Source: Colletotrichum lupini (taxonomy: Eukaryota > Ascomycota > Sordariomycetes > Glomerellales > Glomerellaceae). From it: 64,000 nt of DNA. Each line of letters begins with the position of its first letter. The first letter of the stretch is position 1. The DNA lies in contig NC_064675.1 of NCBI RefSeq assembly GCF_023278565.1, positions 3,720,001 to 3,784,000 of the forward strand. The letters are read 5' to 3'. The translations under genes were made by a program, and so were the position numbers. Positions 46,494-57,880 of the stretch are shown here, piece after piece. A model generated the notes under the pieces. The model worked only from the letters and a program-made list of their open reading frames with translations, was not told the DNA's origin and made no database searches.

Positions 46494-47765
46494 ATGGCTT
46501 CAACGGCTATGGACTTGGACCATCGCGAGTCGACTCCAGCTAACGGAAATTCGCTCAACATTACGCGGTCTCTGACAACCAACAATACTACCCCTTTGAG
46601 CGAAGTCATATCGTCATTTCGCCCAACAAAGGCAAGGAGTGCCCAAAAACCGTCTAGGGAGCTCTCTGACTGATTAGTTTCCAGCTTTTCAAAAGGCAAG
46701 ACATCAAGGATGGCCGTCCGCAACCTCACGTGCTGTCACTCGACTTCGACGACCCAGGCGAACTTCTCATGACCTCTGAGAGCGACGAGACGATTCAGAT
46801 TTACAGCGTAAAGGAAGGCATACACAAGAAGAATTTGCTAAGCAAGAAGTACGGCGTCAAGCTGGCAAAGTTCACGCATACGAGCTCCAGCATCATCTAC
46901 GCGAGTACGAAGCAGAATGGTAGGCGCTCTTACGCTCGACCCGCCGCACAATGGCTAACGTCTACCAGATCAGATCCGATATTTGGCTACCCACGATAAT
47001 TCCTTCATCCGATACTTCGAGGGCCACGAAAAGAGCGTCACAGATATTGCCATACACCCAGGCGCTGATAACTTCATCTCTTGTAGCCAGGACAATACTG
47101 TGCGCCTTTGGAATATTTCGACGAAGCAATGGTGCGGTCAACTGAACCTCAACTCTCCGTATCTCACCGCATACGATCCGTCGGGGCAGACTTTTGCTGT
47201 CGCGTGTACGAACAGCGGAAGCGTTCTGCTATATGACTGCCGCAACTACGACAAGGCGCCATTTGCGACCTTCGATGTCGTTGATGCCGGCAGACACGTG
47301 GACTCACAGTTCGTAGTCAGGGGTTGGACAAAGCTGGAATTTTCGAACGACGGCAAGCATATACTCGTCGGCACTCGCGGCCCCGGCCACTTCATACTCG
47401 ATGCTTTCGACGGGAGCTTGAAGGCGTACCTGCGTAAGCCCGAGGGCGGAACCCGGCGGCTGGCGGCTGGTGAGACATCAAGCACCATCAATGGCAGTAT
47501 GCCGAAGACGGACCAGCCCACAATCGAGAGCAGCGGTGATTGCTGCTTCTCTGTGGACGGTCGTTACGTTCTGAGCGGTGGTCCAAAGGATGTCCTGGTC
47601 TGGGATATCTTGACACCGCCCCAGAACGAGAACAAGACCCTCGACGCTACATGGGTATTGGAGGAAAAGCGAGAGGCAGCGGTGTTAGCATTCAACCCGC
47701 GGTACAACTTCTTTGCGACGGCAGATCAAGATGTGATGTTCTGGGTGCCCGATCCTCATGCATGA
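46494..47765 (+). CDS. SWD2: WD40 protein Swd2 (COMPASS and cleavage/polyadenylation factor subunit)
   Basis: Three exons: 46494-46631, 46685-46919 and 46969-47765, about 389 residues. Intron 1 begins with GC (AAG then GCAAGG) and has a CTGAC branch and TTCCAG acceptor; no GT donor gives the right frame. Swd2 (WDR82) is a shared subunit of the Set1/COMPASS H3K4 methyltransferase and the CPF 3'-end complex. The protein is a seven-blade-type WD40 propeller, for example FEGHEKSVTDIAIHPGADNFISCSQDNTVRLWN, which is the best-formed repeat. Other blades include VLSLDFDDPGELLMTSESDETIQIY and CCFSVDGRYVLSGGPKDVLVWD. The ATG at 46494 (MASTAMDLDHRES) is chosen because codons upstream of it start only with GTG. 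Confidence 0.9.
46632..46684 (+). other. GC-AG intron in SWD2
   Basis: 53-nt intron with donor GCAAGG preceded by AAG, branch CTGAC and acceptor TTCCAG. It is phase 0. Reading through it meets an in-frame TGA, so removal is required. Confidence 0.8.
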
Positions 47766-48306
47766 AGCGGTCGGAGCATCAGTGTAGGAAATTTAGAAGC
47801 TGCGAAATGGCGGTCTGGAGGGGTCAATTACTTTCGGAGTCTAGGATACGAGATACCCCAACCCGTTGAGGAAAGTCGACATGAATGAATTTTGTTGAAA
47901 CCTCGGGAAATCACTGGTTATCATCTTGTCTTGAAAATATGCATGTTAGAATGGTGAAGTATTGGAGCTTGGGGTGACAGTCCCAAGTGTGCGGCTTAAA
48001 CTTGCCCCTCGCCAGGCATGCAAGGTCGGGGTACCTCAACTTGGGATGGCCGAACCCCACCAAAATTGCGTCCTCCACCAAAGCCAGGCCACCTCTACGA
48101 CACCCAACGTCACTCCGACCACCACGGCGCGCACGACACCCTAGCGAACACTCCTCGAACCTACCTCCTCGAGAGACTCGGATCGCCATTTCTCAGGCGC
48201 TCAGTTACCGACGACACCTCCCAAGTACGCGCATACAGACCGGACCACCGCGCAAGGCCGTGGCCTTTTCTCCTCTCTCCACCCCCATCACTACCGTCAC
48301 ATCGCA
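47766..48306. other. Intergenic region and 5' flank of the SRP9/21 gene
   Basis: About 540 bp between same-strand genes; CT- and C-rich in its second half. Nothing else that I can support. Confidence 0.4.
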
Positions 48307-48868
48307 ATGCCGACCTACAAGACCAGCCAGGAATGGCTGGAGCAGTCGTCTCTGCTCCTCCAGGCCCGTCCGACTACCGTAAGCCTGACCCGCATACTAG
48401 CAACTCATCTGCCAACCCTGGACGAGGGAAAACGTAGCGGCGGCTAACCTCCAGCACCCCAAACAGACTAGAATCACAACAAAGTACTCCATCAAAGTAG
48501 TCAAACCCCGAAAGACCAAGACCTCGGAGGACGCCTCCGCCGCAGCACCCGCAGAAGATGCAACCATGACAGACGCCAAACCCCCGCGCGGCTCCCTCGT
48601 CATCAAGACCTTCGACCCGGTCAGCGGCGTCGCCCTCAAATACCGCACCACAAAGGCCGCCGAGGTCTCCCGCCTCATCACCTGTCTCGGCGCCCTGGGC
48701 CGCACAATGTCCACCTCGAAACCGGCAACATTGGACGCCGCCGCCGCAAACAAGGACGAGCCGATGGCCGATGCGGGTGGGGAGGACACGCCGGCCGGCG
48801 CGGCGACGCCTGTGGAGAAACCCCAGGCTGCTGGAGGTGGAAAGAAGAAGAAGAAGGGCAAGAAATGA
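48307..48868 (+). CDS. Signal recognition particle subunit SRP9/SRP21 family
   Basis: Two exons: 48307-48378 and 48467-48868, about 157 residues. The intron has two in-frame acceptors 12 nt apart (CCAG at 48454 and ACAG at 48466). The second gives ARPTT followed by TRITTKYS, which fits the family better; the first adds four residues. The start MPTYKTSQEWLEQSSLLL and the later SLVIKTFDPVSGVALKYRT..AAEVSRLITCLGALGR match the SRP9/21 alpha-beta fold (PF05486). With SRP14 this subunit forms the Alu domain that slows elongation during ER targeting. The Ala/Lys-rich tail ending in KKKKKGKK is typical of fungal members and probably binds RNA. Length fits the fungal Srp21 type rather than the smaller animal SRP9. 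Confidence 0.85.
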
Positions 48869-49492
48869 GGATTGGGATCGAGACAGTACTGGGGTGGTTA
48901 GTTGGAAGTGGGAGATGCAAAGCTGTTCGTGGGTAGGGGACAATATTGAGGCTGATATGTCGGGAGAGTCGCAGCCAACAGACACATCTTGGAGAACACA
49001 TCACTATTCGGAAGGGCCTCAGCGAGTCTCATTGAAGCCTGCTAGCATGTGTATGCGAGACGTCTTCAGACGAATTTCAGGGGAATTTCTTAACAAAGTG
49101 GCAACAACACGAGCGCACAAGCTCATGAGAAGCAATAGATGGAAAACACTAGAACACATCACAAAAGAGAGACGTTCGGTGGTTGTTGTTATATCATGTG
49201 CGATTGCTAAAAAGAGAATCACTGCGGTACATTATCCATCAAAGACATTCATGCCCCATTTTCCACAGTCATCCAACCAGTCCTTGGGAACCTCCAACTC
49301 CCTGTAAAATGATCCCCGCCAACGCCATGTATGTACGAAAAGAAAAACAGCTCTAAACCTCAGCTCAGGTGTGGGAAGGGGGTTTGAGTGTGGAGTGTGA
49401 GATGACGCTCTGGCAAACACCATGCGTGTGCAATGTACAAGGGTATATGGGGGAAAAGGAAACAACAAAAACTTCAGACGCTCTAAGATGAT
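48869..49492. other. Convergent intergenic region
   Basis: About 620 bp between the 3' ends of the SRP9/21 and RNR genes; no ORF support. It should contain both 3' UTRs. Confidence 0.45.
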
Positions 49493-50940
49493 TTAGAAGT
49501 CCTCATCGAAAGCGAAGTCTCCGCCGTTCTCTCCCTCAACCTTGGTCTCTTCTTGCGCCTTCTTGGTGCTGTTGAGCACACCAGCCTTCTGGTAGTCAGC
49601 GACACGCTTCTCGAAGAAGTTGGTCTTGCCACCAAGGGAGATATTCTCCATGAAGTCGAAGGGGTTGGAAGACTTGTAGACCTTGTCGTTGCCAAGAGCG
49701 ACCAGGAGGCGGTCAGCAACGAACTCAATGTACTGCTTCATCAAGTTGGAGTTCATGCCGAGAAGAGCGCAGGGCAGAGCCTCAGTGAGGAACTCCTGCT
49801 CAATCTTGACGGCATCAACGATGATGTCCTCAATGACCTGCTTGTTGGGGCGGTGCTTGAGGTGAGAGTACAAGAGGCAGGCAAAGTCGGTGTGCAGGCC
49901 CTCGTCACGGGAGATGAGCTCGTTGGAGAAGGTCAGACCGGGCATGAGACCACGCTTCTTGAGCCAGAAGATGGAGGCAAAAGCGCCGCTGAAGAAGATG
50001 CCCTCAACAGCGGCGAAGGCAACCAGACGCTGGGCGAAGGAGGAGTTCTCGTCGCTGATCCATTTCAAGGCCCAGTCAGCCTTCTTGCGAATGGCAGGGA
50101 CTGTGATGCTAGTTAGTGATGCGCTCATGTAGGCGCGGGTTGTGTTCACGTACTGGTGTCAATGGCGTTGAAGAGGTAGGTGCGCTGCGCGGGCTCCTTG
50201 ATGTAGGTGTCGATGAGGAGGGAGTAGGTCTCGGAGTGAATGTTCTCCATCATGATCTGGAAGCCGTAGAAGCAGCGAGCCTCAGGGACCTGGACCTCGC
50301 CGGAGAAGCGCTCGACGAGGTTCTCGTTGACGATACCGTCGGATGCGGCGAAGAAGGCAAGAATGTGAGAGATAAAGTACTTCTCATCATCGTTGATCTT
50401 GTTGTTCCAGTCGTGGAGATCCTTTGAGAGATCAATCTCCTCGGCGGTCCAGAAGGAAGCCTCGGCCTTCTTGTACATTTGCCAGATCTGGAAGTGAAGA
50501 GTTAGTCATGGGTCAACGAGCAAACCACTTTACGCGTCTTGCGACGCGTTCACATACCTCATGGTACTTGATGGGGAATAGGACGAAGCGCTGGCCGTTC
50601 TCCTGGAGGAGGGGCTCATCCTTCTCCTGCTCCTTGATGCCGGGAGCGATAACAATCTTGTTCTCGTTCTTGACTTCTTGTGTGGGCTTTGTCTGAACAT
50701 CGGTCTTCTCGGTTGCGGTGGCAACGTCGGATGTGAGGGGCTGATTCTCCTTGTCGGCGGGGTTGAAGTTGAGCTTCTTGACGGGAGACTCCATCTTGAA
50801 AGAGTCGAGGGCAGCAGCGGCCTGGAAAAGTGGTTGTTAGCGATTGCGACCATGAAAAGCGCGTGGACCATAGTCAAGCTCGGCTTAACCGAGTGGTGAC
50901 GTTTACTTACCTGCTTGGACGGAGTGACTTCGATAGACAT
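49493..50940 (-). CDS. RNR2: Ribonucleoside-diphosphate reductase small subunit (R2)
   Basis: Four exons: 50940-50911 (only 30 nt), 50821-50558, 50487-50154 and 50100-49493, about 411 residues, normal for the family. R2 houses the di-iron centre and the tyrosyl radical used by the large subunit to reduce ribonucleotides for DNA synthesis. Visible family motifs are [10 protein letters not shown], the iron-binding [30 protein letters not shown], and [18 protein letters not shown] with the ExxH pair and the radical Tyr region. The C-terminal FAFDEDF matches the short tail that docks in the large subunit. The N-terminal 100 residues are variable, as usual. All four metal-ligand regions appear intact, so this is the canonical R2 rather than an Rnr4-type partner. 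ACGCGT sites lie upstream and inside intron 2. Confidence 0.97.
50532..50549. promoter_or_regulatory. Two MCB-like ACGCGT sites inside an RNR2 intron
   Basis: Copies at 50532-50537 and 50544-50549, both within intron 2 (50557-50488). Their closeness suggests a functional pair, but they could be chance. Confidence 0.4.
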
Positions 50941-52407
50941 GGCGGAAGTGTGTAAAATGTGGTGGGAGAGGAGGAATGAAGGCAATTGAATGGAAGAAGG
51001 GGAAGACAAGACTTTGGAAGAAATAAATTGAGGTCGTGAGTCTGTCTTTGGCTGTGGTATTGTCGTGATTGGGAGTGAAGAAGATGTCTGTTGATGGTCG
51101 AGGAACTCTGGAAAGGCAGAGTTTATGTAGCGGGCAAGCAGCACCGAGCGCTAGGTAGTGGGACGCGTTGAGCACAGGGCAGGGATACTCGCGTTTTCGT
51201 GTTTTCTACGGAGCAAGGTACCTAAGTACTTGGGTACCTCGAGCTTCGTACCTTTTTCGTAGGTGGCTATGGAAGCTGGTCTGATTGCCCAGAGCACTTA
51301 AAGCTGAATCCACGCGCCGTCAATTCCCCTCCACCCCACTGAAAAGCGCGTCTTCCAGGGGCATCGCCGGCGCGTTTCGTTCCAAAGTGGAAGGATCTTG
51401 TCTCGCTTCTCACCTTTCCACTTCCAGACCCTGTAAAGTGCCCAAGACCTGGCGCAGAAAAGTCTACCGACTGTGGTCCCAAAGGGAATATGCCAGGCCC
51501 AGCCCTCTTTTTTTGGCCCTTTTTTCCCTCTTCAACATGCTCATCATTTGTAAGTTGGGTCGAGCTACGACGCCGAAGTGGCCGCTTGCGTTCCACCCCC
51601 CGGCACGCCAACCAGGCAACACGATGTCATGGCCGGGAAACCAGAGCAAGCTCTGTCCGGAGACTCGAGAGCTTCGGCCGAGCCACACACGTTCCAGAAA
51701 TCCCATTTCCGCCTACAAGCCCCATCTCCCGGCCCTGCACACGCTTCTTTGAGCTGGATTCTTCCTCGGCGTTACGACTCGACGCGTTCCAAGCCCATCC
51801 TTCCCCTAGGTACTTCGATGTCAGGTATCAGATCAGATCTGATAAACTGAACACGTCCTAGCTCCAGCTTCAGTGGAACCCAAGTGGCCCATCCAAGACT
51901 CATCAGCCATGTAATCTCGTCTAAGCATCGACAAATACTGACTGTATGACTCTCGGCTGCGGGTCGACGCGTTCGAAACGGACTTGCGGAATTACCATCA
52001 CCAGTCTGATCGTCAATTTGACCGTTGGCACGGACACCGATTTTCGGATTCCCATCCAGATCCAAACAGTTGATGTGTCACGTACACGTCAACTCTTTGC
52101 AAGGCCTTAATGTTTCTAGTGAATCGTATTAAACTACTGACAGCTTAACTAAAGCAGTGTGGGTATGTAAAAGAAAAGGTTTCGTGTCATGTTCATCTTC
52201 TTCGTCCAAGTCTTCATAAAACAAGCATGCAGAGCCAGGCAGACCAAGTGTCCGTCATCTTTTGACCATCCATAGGCTACACGCAAACACCAAGTGTGCT
52301 TTCCAGCCACCGCGAATTCCGACGAGTTACCCCATGTGTCGTCATCGCCAACTCCGACATTCGACTCTTCTTTTTCTTGAAAAGTATTTTTTCGAGCAGC
52401 CGGTAGT
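50941..52407. promoter_or_regulatory. RNR2 5' flank and intergenic region before the DUF4112 gene
   Basis: The first 300 bp is the RNR2 promoter, with ACGCGT at 51164-51169 and a GGTACC/TACC cluster at 51217-51265. Further ACGCGT hexamers lie near 51,782 and 51,966. No supported gene. Confidence 0.45.
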
Positions 52408-53405
52408 CTAATGACGCGATTGACGAGCAGGTCTGTCTCTGGGATCGCGAGCCGCCTCAACATCGTCATCAACTCTCGAGCGACCTCCAAACCCGAACCA
52501 GCCTCGACCGCCGGGACGCTCCTCTCTGACTGCAGCGGCGGCTGGAGCAGTTGGTGTGCGTTCGTGGCGGCCTGCTGACATGTGTCCATTGCGAGAAGGC
52601 TCACGGCTGACGTATTCGGGCGGAGTGCGGTCGCCTTGCAAGCGATCCCATTCATCTGCCTCACTCGGGTCGACGGCTGGAATGGGAGCTCCGCTGCGCT
52701 TCAGGTTCTTCTTTCCCTTCTCGCGAAGATGCTCCTCGAGAAGGATGGCGTTCTTGGTGTTGGCGCGGAAAGCAGCATCAGCGATGTCGCCCACGAAAGG
52801 CACCAGGCCAATGACGAAATCGATAATGATGTTGAACATCATCTGGGATTTGACTGGATTTGGGAGTCCACCTTCGACCTTAGAGCAGGTTCTGAACACC
52901 ATCATGGCCATGAAAGCATCGAGAACATCACCAACACTAAAGCCAACATGATGTTAGTCGTTGTCTTGTCGATAAGCCGAATGGGGACTGTGGGGGCGAT
53001 GCAGCAGCAGGGGAGGAGGACAGGCACTTACGCAGGAACTAAACCGATGACGCTACCCCATCCAAATTTCACACCACAGCAGCTGAAAAGCGACTGATCG
53101 AGACGGTAGGCTCTTCTCTTGACTTTGGTCAAAACCTCGCCATCTTGCTTGGAAAGGCCAGGCGGCAAGGCCTTTCTGCGCTTCTTGACCTTGCCGTTGG
53201 GGGTACCATCAAGCCTGGTGGCGGGGACGCTCTCAAAGTAAGGGTCCTGGTGATGAGGTCAGTATATTTTGTTCGTGGATCCACCGTATCGCAGGTGAGC
53301 ACAGGGCCCAGGTGTACTAAGGTAACGTACCTCGCGGCCAAATTTGTTTTCGACCTTCTCAGCAAGAATCTTCTTGCTGACCCACTTGGCGATGAGACTG
53401 GCCAT
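52408..53405 (-). CDS. DUF4112 family protein (function unknown)
   Basis: Three exons: 53405-53331, 53246-53032 and 52936-52408, about 272 residues. The conserved part has a WGSVIGLVPAVGDVLDAFMA stretch and a second hydrophobic stretch MFNIIIDFVIGLVPFVGDIADAAF. These are two helices with the repeated GLVP.VGD.xDA pattern typical of DUF4112. They are probably membrane-embedded or lipid-associated. The N-terminus is basic (VKKRRKALPPG) with a helical MASLIAKWVSKKILAEK start. The C-terminus is charged and disordered, rich in Arg, Asp and Pro. The family's role is not known to me. The two copies of GLVPxVGD suggest an internal duplication. The intron phases restore the motif exactly, which supports the model. 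Confidence 0.88.
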
Positions 53406-55169
53406 GTTTGCAGTTGTATCGTTGACGAAGTGCCGAACCTCTAGGTTGTGTGTGAGTGCCGGTTTGCGAAGAACGGTGTTTCCCAGTCACTGGTAGTGAT
53501 GAGTGGCGCACTAAGACAGAGACAAGCTCGTCAGGACCGTTGTTGGCAAAAGCTTTCGCAAGGCGGCCCTCTGTGCTCTTGGCTTAGATTGAAGTAAGAA
53601 TACCTTGACAAGCTGGTAGGTATTCCTGAAGGTAAGGTTGTCAAAGGTCAAGAGGTTCCAAGACGGCTGCGGCAACCGAGCGAGAGGACCGGTCTTGGTG
53701 ATATAAGTAGGTGTTGAGAGAAAAGCCGGGAAGCTGGCTGGCAGGGTCCGAGCTGCCAAGGTGTGGTAAGGTATGGGTTGTATAGGTGGTATGGTACTGC
53801 GTAGATCAAGTTGCCTCTTGTGCTCATTACACACTACGTAGGTAGGTCGGTTTGTAGCTAAGTTACAAGAGGTTGGTCCCTTGGACGCTTGTTTTCCCCC
53901 GCGGGCGCCCAGAATTCCTGTTTTGACAAGCCAGGGGACCAGACTACCATCATGATGTAATTTTGTCGGTCACTGCACGCCAATGCAAGTGCCTCAGTTC
54001 CGAGAGGCCTCTTCAGTGGGGTCTGAGCAGGCTAGACCGCAGTCGTTTCACATCATGCTGCAGCGGCCAGTTGGCTGGTCTCCAATGAGCGTGCGCCGCG
54101 ACTGGTCTTCAATGGCCCTGAATTGCATGCACTGCAGCACACAAAAGCACTCACGGGGCCTGCCAGCAGACTCAGCAGTGAGAGAGAGAAGAAAGGCCGG
54201 CACGTCCAGCCACGCAAGTGTGGCAAGTGATGTACGTGCACAGCCATATTGTGGCTGTGTTCTTCTCCAGAATCTTCAATGTTCGCCCCTTGAATCAAGG
54301 AAGCTCCCACCTCTCGGGTGCATTCCACCGAAGGGAAATTGTCATAGGATGAAAAGCTATTGAGGGGGCTTGCCTGTTGGCCTCCATGCTTAATTCCTTC
54401 AACAGTTGAGGCAACATATAGCTGACAGGGAGCGGTCGAGACCGGATGGAAGCGAGGTGTTGATCTGATGTGGTTGACAAGCTGGAGAGATGGGCTGTGT
54501 CATGACAGTTTGGCCGCACAATCTATGCGCACTGTAATCATTATTGAACTTGACGTGTGATGAGACAGTGCGCGGTTTGACACCTACGGAGATGGGGAGG
54601 TTGCACCCAATCACGAGCTCGCTTAGCAGCTTGCGACCACGGCATCCAGTCAGGCATCTCGAGGAACGGGCCCACGGGGATGCCAGCTAGGTACCTACCT
54701 ACCTTACGCTGTACCTTACCTACCTTACCTTAGCTGCCTGACGTTGCAGTATCTGCCATCGTCAACAAAGACGTGCAGTGCCCGTCGCTACTCCGCACCC
54801 TACCTCATCCAAACTCCAAATCATCACCATCACATCTGAGAGGCCGCTTGTCAGCGCATCCGCTCCAAACAACAAACATACCGCATCCCTGGGAAGCCAC
54901 ACCTGTCCCGCAACTCCATCCTCCTTGATCCGCTGAATTGCCCGTCGCTGCCGATTCTCGTTGCAGCACGCGCAATCCGGTCGCAAGCGGAAAGCTTTGA
55001 GCCCGACCAAATACCAAGCCTCTCCTTCCGTACCATGCAACGGTTCCTCAACTCGACCTCAACACAGACTCATTGCCAGGAGCATTTCGCCACCTTTACT
55101 CCCTCGCCAGGTACACCCGACTAAAATAGAAATATCGTCCTTGGGACATGTTATTAGCCATCGCGCAAC
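53406..55169. promoter_or_regulatory. Divergent region between the DUF4112 gene and DCP2
   Basis: About 1.76 kb head-to-head. GGTA/TACC clusters occur on both sides: 53835-53848 toward the DUF4112 gene and 54687-54735 toward DCP2, the latter the densest in the window. No supported ORF. Confidence 0.5.
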
Positions 55170-57880
55170 ATGGCCGAAGAAAAGATGCAGTTAGAGGATT
55201 GTTGGTTGCCCCACACCTTGGAAGATACACGGCGATAGCTACTCAGCCTTGCGCCATCAACTCATGACAGTTGCTGCGGCAGGACTAACAGTACATAGGG
55301 TTGGACGATCTATGTGTTCGATTTATCATCAACCTACCTGAAGAAGACCTGTCGTCCGTTGCTCGCATCTGTTTCCAAATAGAGGAGGCACAATGGTTCT
55401 ACGAAGACTTCGTCCGGCCACTTGACCCCACGCTTCCTTCAATGACACTTCGAAGTTTCAGTCTTCGAATTTTCCAACATTGTCCCCTACTAGCTCCGTT
55501 TTCGGTCGAGAATCATACAAAGGCTTTTGAGGAGTTCTTGCAGTACAAGACTCGAGTCCCTGTGAGGGGAGCCATCATGCTCAACGAGGCTATGGACTCG
55601 ACAATCTTGGTCAAAGGCTGGAAGAAGGGCGCCAACTGGAGTTTTCCTCGCGGGAAGATCAACAAAGACGAAGATGACCTTGAATGCGCCGTTCGTGAGG
55701 TATACGAGGAGACAGGATACGATTTGCATGCTGCTGGCCTGGTTCCCAAGAACAGAGAAGACGTCAAGTACATCGAGGTCACCATGAGAGAGCAGCAGTT
55801 GAGGCTCTACGTCTTCCGCGACGTACCGATGGACACTCACTTCGAGCCACGCACGAGGAAAGAGATCAGCAAGATTCAGTGGTACAAACTATCCGAGTTA
55901 CCCGCTTTTCGAAAGAAAGGAAACCAACCTCAAAACGAAGCCGCCGCCGCCGCCAATGCGAACAAGTTTTACATGGTTGCACCCTTTCTGGTCCCTTTGA
56001 AGAAATGGGTCGTGCAGCAAAAGAGGAAAGATGCTGTCAAGGCTGCCAACGAGGCGCACTTCAACCCGTACTCTCTTCACGAAGAGCCTGTCACTGAAGA
56101 CGAAGTTTGGCAAACCGAACCCGCGACTGATGTTTCGACTCGGACGCCGGGCCTCGATACTCTGGAGGGTGCAACACAGGAATTGCAGCGTCTATTGAAG
56201 GTCCATCCCACGGCAGCGCAAGCAACATCGAAGCCAGCTTCTCCGGATATTGGAGCAGACAAAGGAGCATCGCTGCTCGCTATCCTGCAGGCCAAGAATC
56301 AAGCAGTCGCCCAAGGGGTCCCAGTCTCGCACCTCCCTCAGACGCCCCTCGATCATACTATTAGGCAGGCTCCACAGCCTCAAAGCCCTCATGGTCAGCA
56401 TCACCCTCAGCAACGGGCACCGCTGGCGAGTTATCAAGCTCCTCCGGCATTCCCCATCGGTCCAGATGGAACACCACAGGCTTGGGCTTTCCAACAGTCT
56501 GGAAATGCTGGCTCAGCTCATCCTCAAGCCAGGCAATACGGTCCTTCAATGATGGGTGGCCCTGCTCAACTGCCACAGCCGCCCCTGAGGCATCCTCAAC
56601 CATTGCCGCCTCAAGCTCAAAAGATTCTGCTGAACCGAAATGCGTTCGCCGACGGCACACCCCCGCCGCCCCCTCAACACGCACAGGGGACTGTCAACCA
56701 ACCCATGGCGAATGCTCAATATCAACCAGCACACTTCCAGCAGCAAAGCCAGAGCATGATGTATCAGCCCAAGCCGCCTAGCAGTCACCTCTCTAATCAC
56801 TCTATGGCACTCTTGGGAGTGCTCAAGTCGGATACAAGAACTGCTAGTCCAGATAAGGCTCGTCAAGCATACCAGCAGCCCTACGGATCCGCATCTCAGG
56901 GACAGGGACAATCGCCAATTGGACTTCATGGAAACGGAGCTCCTCAGTATCCTCAGTCGCCTAGCATGTCGGGGGCAGGCGTAGCACACCCCCAGGGAAG
57001 TCCATCCACGAGGGCCCAGCAGCCTATCGATCCTGCGCATCGGTCTGCCCTCCTTTCCATGTTCAAGAACCCTGAAGTCAGCTCCCCACCTGCCAACCAA
57101 CCCGTCGAATTACCCGGAACTACAGCTAGCGCTGCTCTTTTGAAGGGAATATCTACTGTAAAGGCTAGCAATCAGGAGGTTCCCAGCCCTGTGTTCCGTG
57201 GAGTTCAGCCAGCTTCAAGCAGTCCTCTGAGCAGACCACCTCAGAGCGCTTCGGATCCAACCACACAAGTACCCTTCCAAGGTCTATCGCTCCAATCTCA
57301 GCTCGGTAGACGAGAGCACAGAAGCCCTCAGACCATTGGAGGTTACAGCCCGAGAACGATGGAGAACAGAGGTCTCTATAATCAAGGCGCGAATAACAAT
57401 TCCACCATATACAATAATCACTCGCCCCAAATGAACCCGAATCAGATCCTCCAGCGAGCCGAGAACATGAGCAAGCCTGTTGGCCCTCGTGCGCCTGCTC
57501 TAGCCTCGGTTTTCGGGGTCGACAAGCCGGCCAGTTTGGCCAGCCCGCCGTCAGCGTCCGCTCTCCCCGCACCTGTTGGGCTGCAGCAGAAATCACAAAT
57601 GCCCCCCGAACAGAGGCAGAAGCTTCTATCACTTTTTGGCAAGCCTCAGTCGCCGAGCCCCGGGCCTGGCTTTGCTCCCGAGGATAAGGGAAAGGCCAGG
57701 GAGATGATGGCTCCGGACGGGAGCATGCGATCACGTGTGGCTTCTTTGGCCTCTGCAAGCGGTCAGGGCGTACAGGAGGGCCTGTCAGAGTCTCGTCGCG
57801 GCAGTCAGACACCGATTTCTCCTGCCGACCGAAGTTTCCTGCTTGGCTATTTGGCATCAGTTGCCAATAACGCTAAGTAG
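55170..57880 (+). CDS. DCP2: mRNA decapping enzyme subunit Dcp2
   Basis: Two exons: 55170-55200 and 55299-57880, about 870 residues; the intron (GTTGGT donor, ACATAG acceptor) splits a Trp codon to give LEDWLDDLCVRF. Dcp2 removes the m7G cap to commit mRNA to 5'-3' decay, mainly with Dcp1. The Box A domain (LDDLCVRFIINLPEEDLSS..) is followed by the Nudix domain with the full Nudix box at about residues 129-151 (G..E..REVYEETG), holding the metal-binding glutamates. Box B follows (KWVVQQKRKDA..). The C-terminal 600 residues are Pro/Gln/Ser-rich and disordered, with short helical leucine-rich motifs such as ALLGVLKS and SLLAILQAK that in yeasts bind Edc3 and Pat1. The catalytic residues are intact. 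The length is typical of filamentous fungi. Confidence 0.96.

Noticed and set aside
53511..53834. 107-codon minus-strand ORF upstream of the DUF4112 gene
   Set aside because: No domain; probably leader/promoter DNA of the DUF4112 gene.
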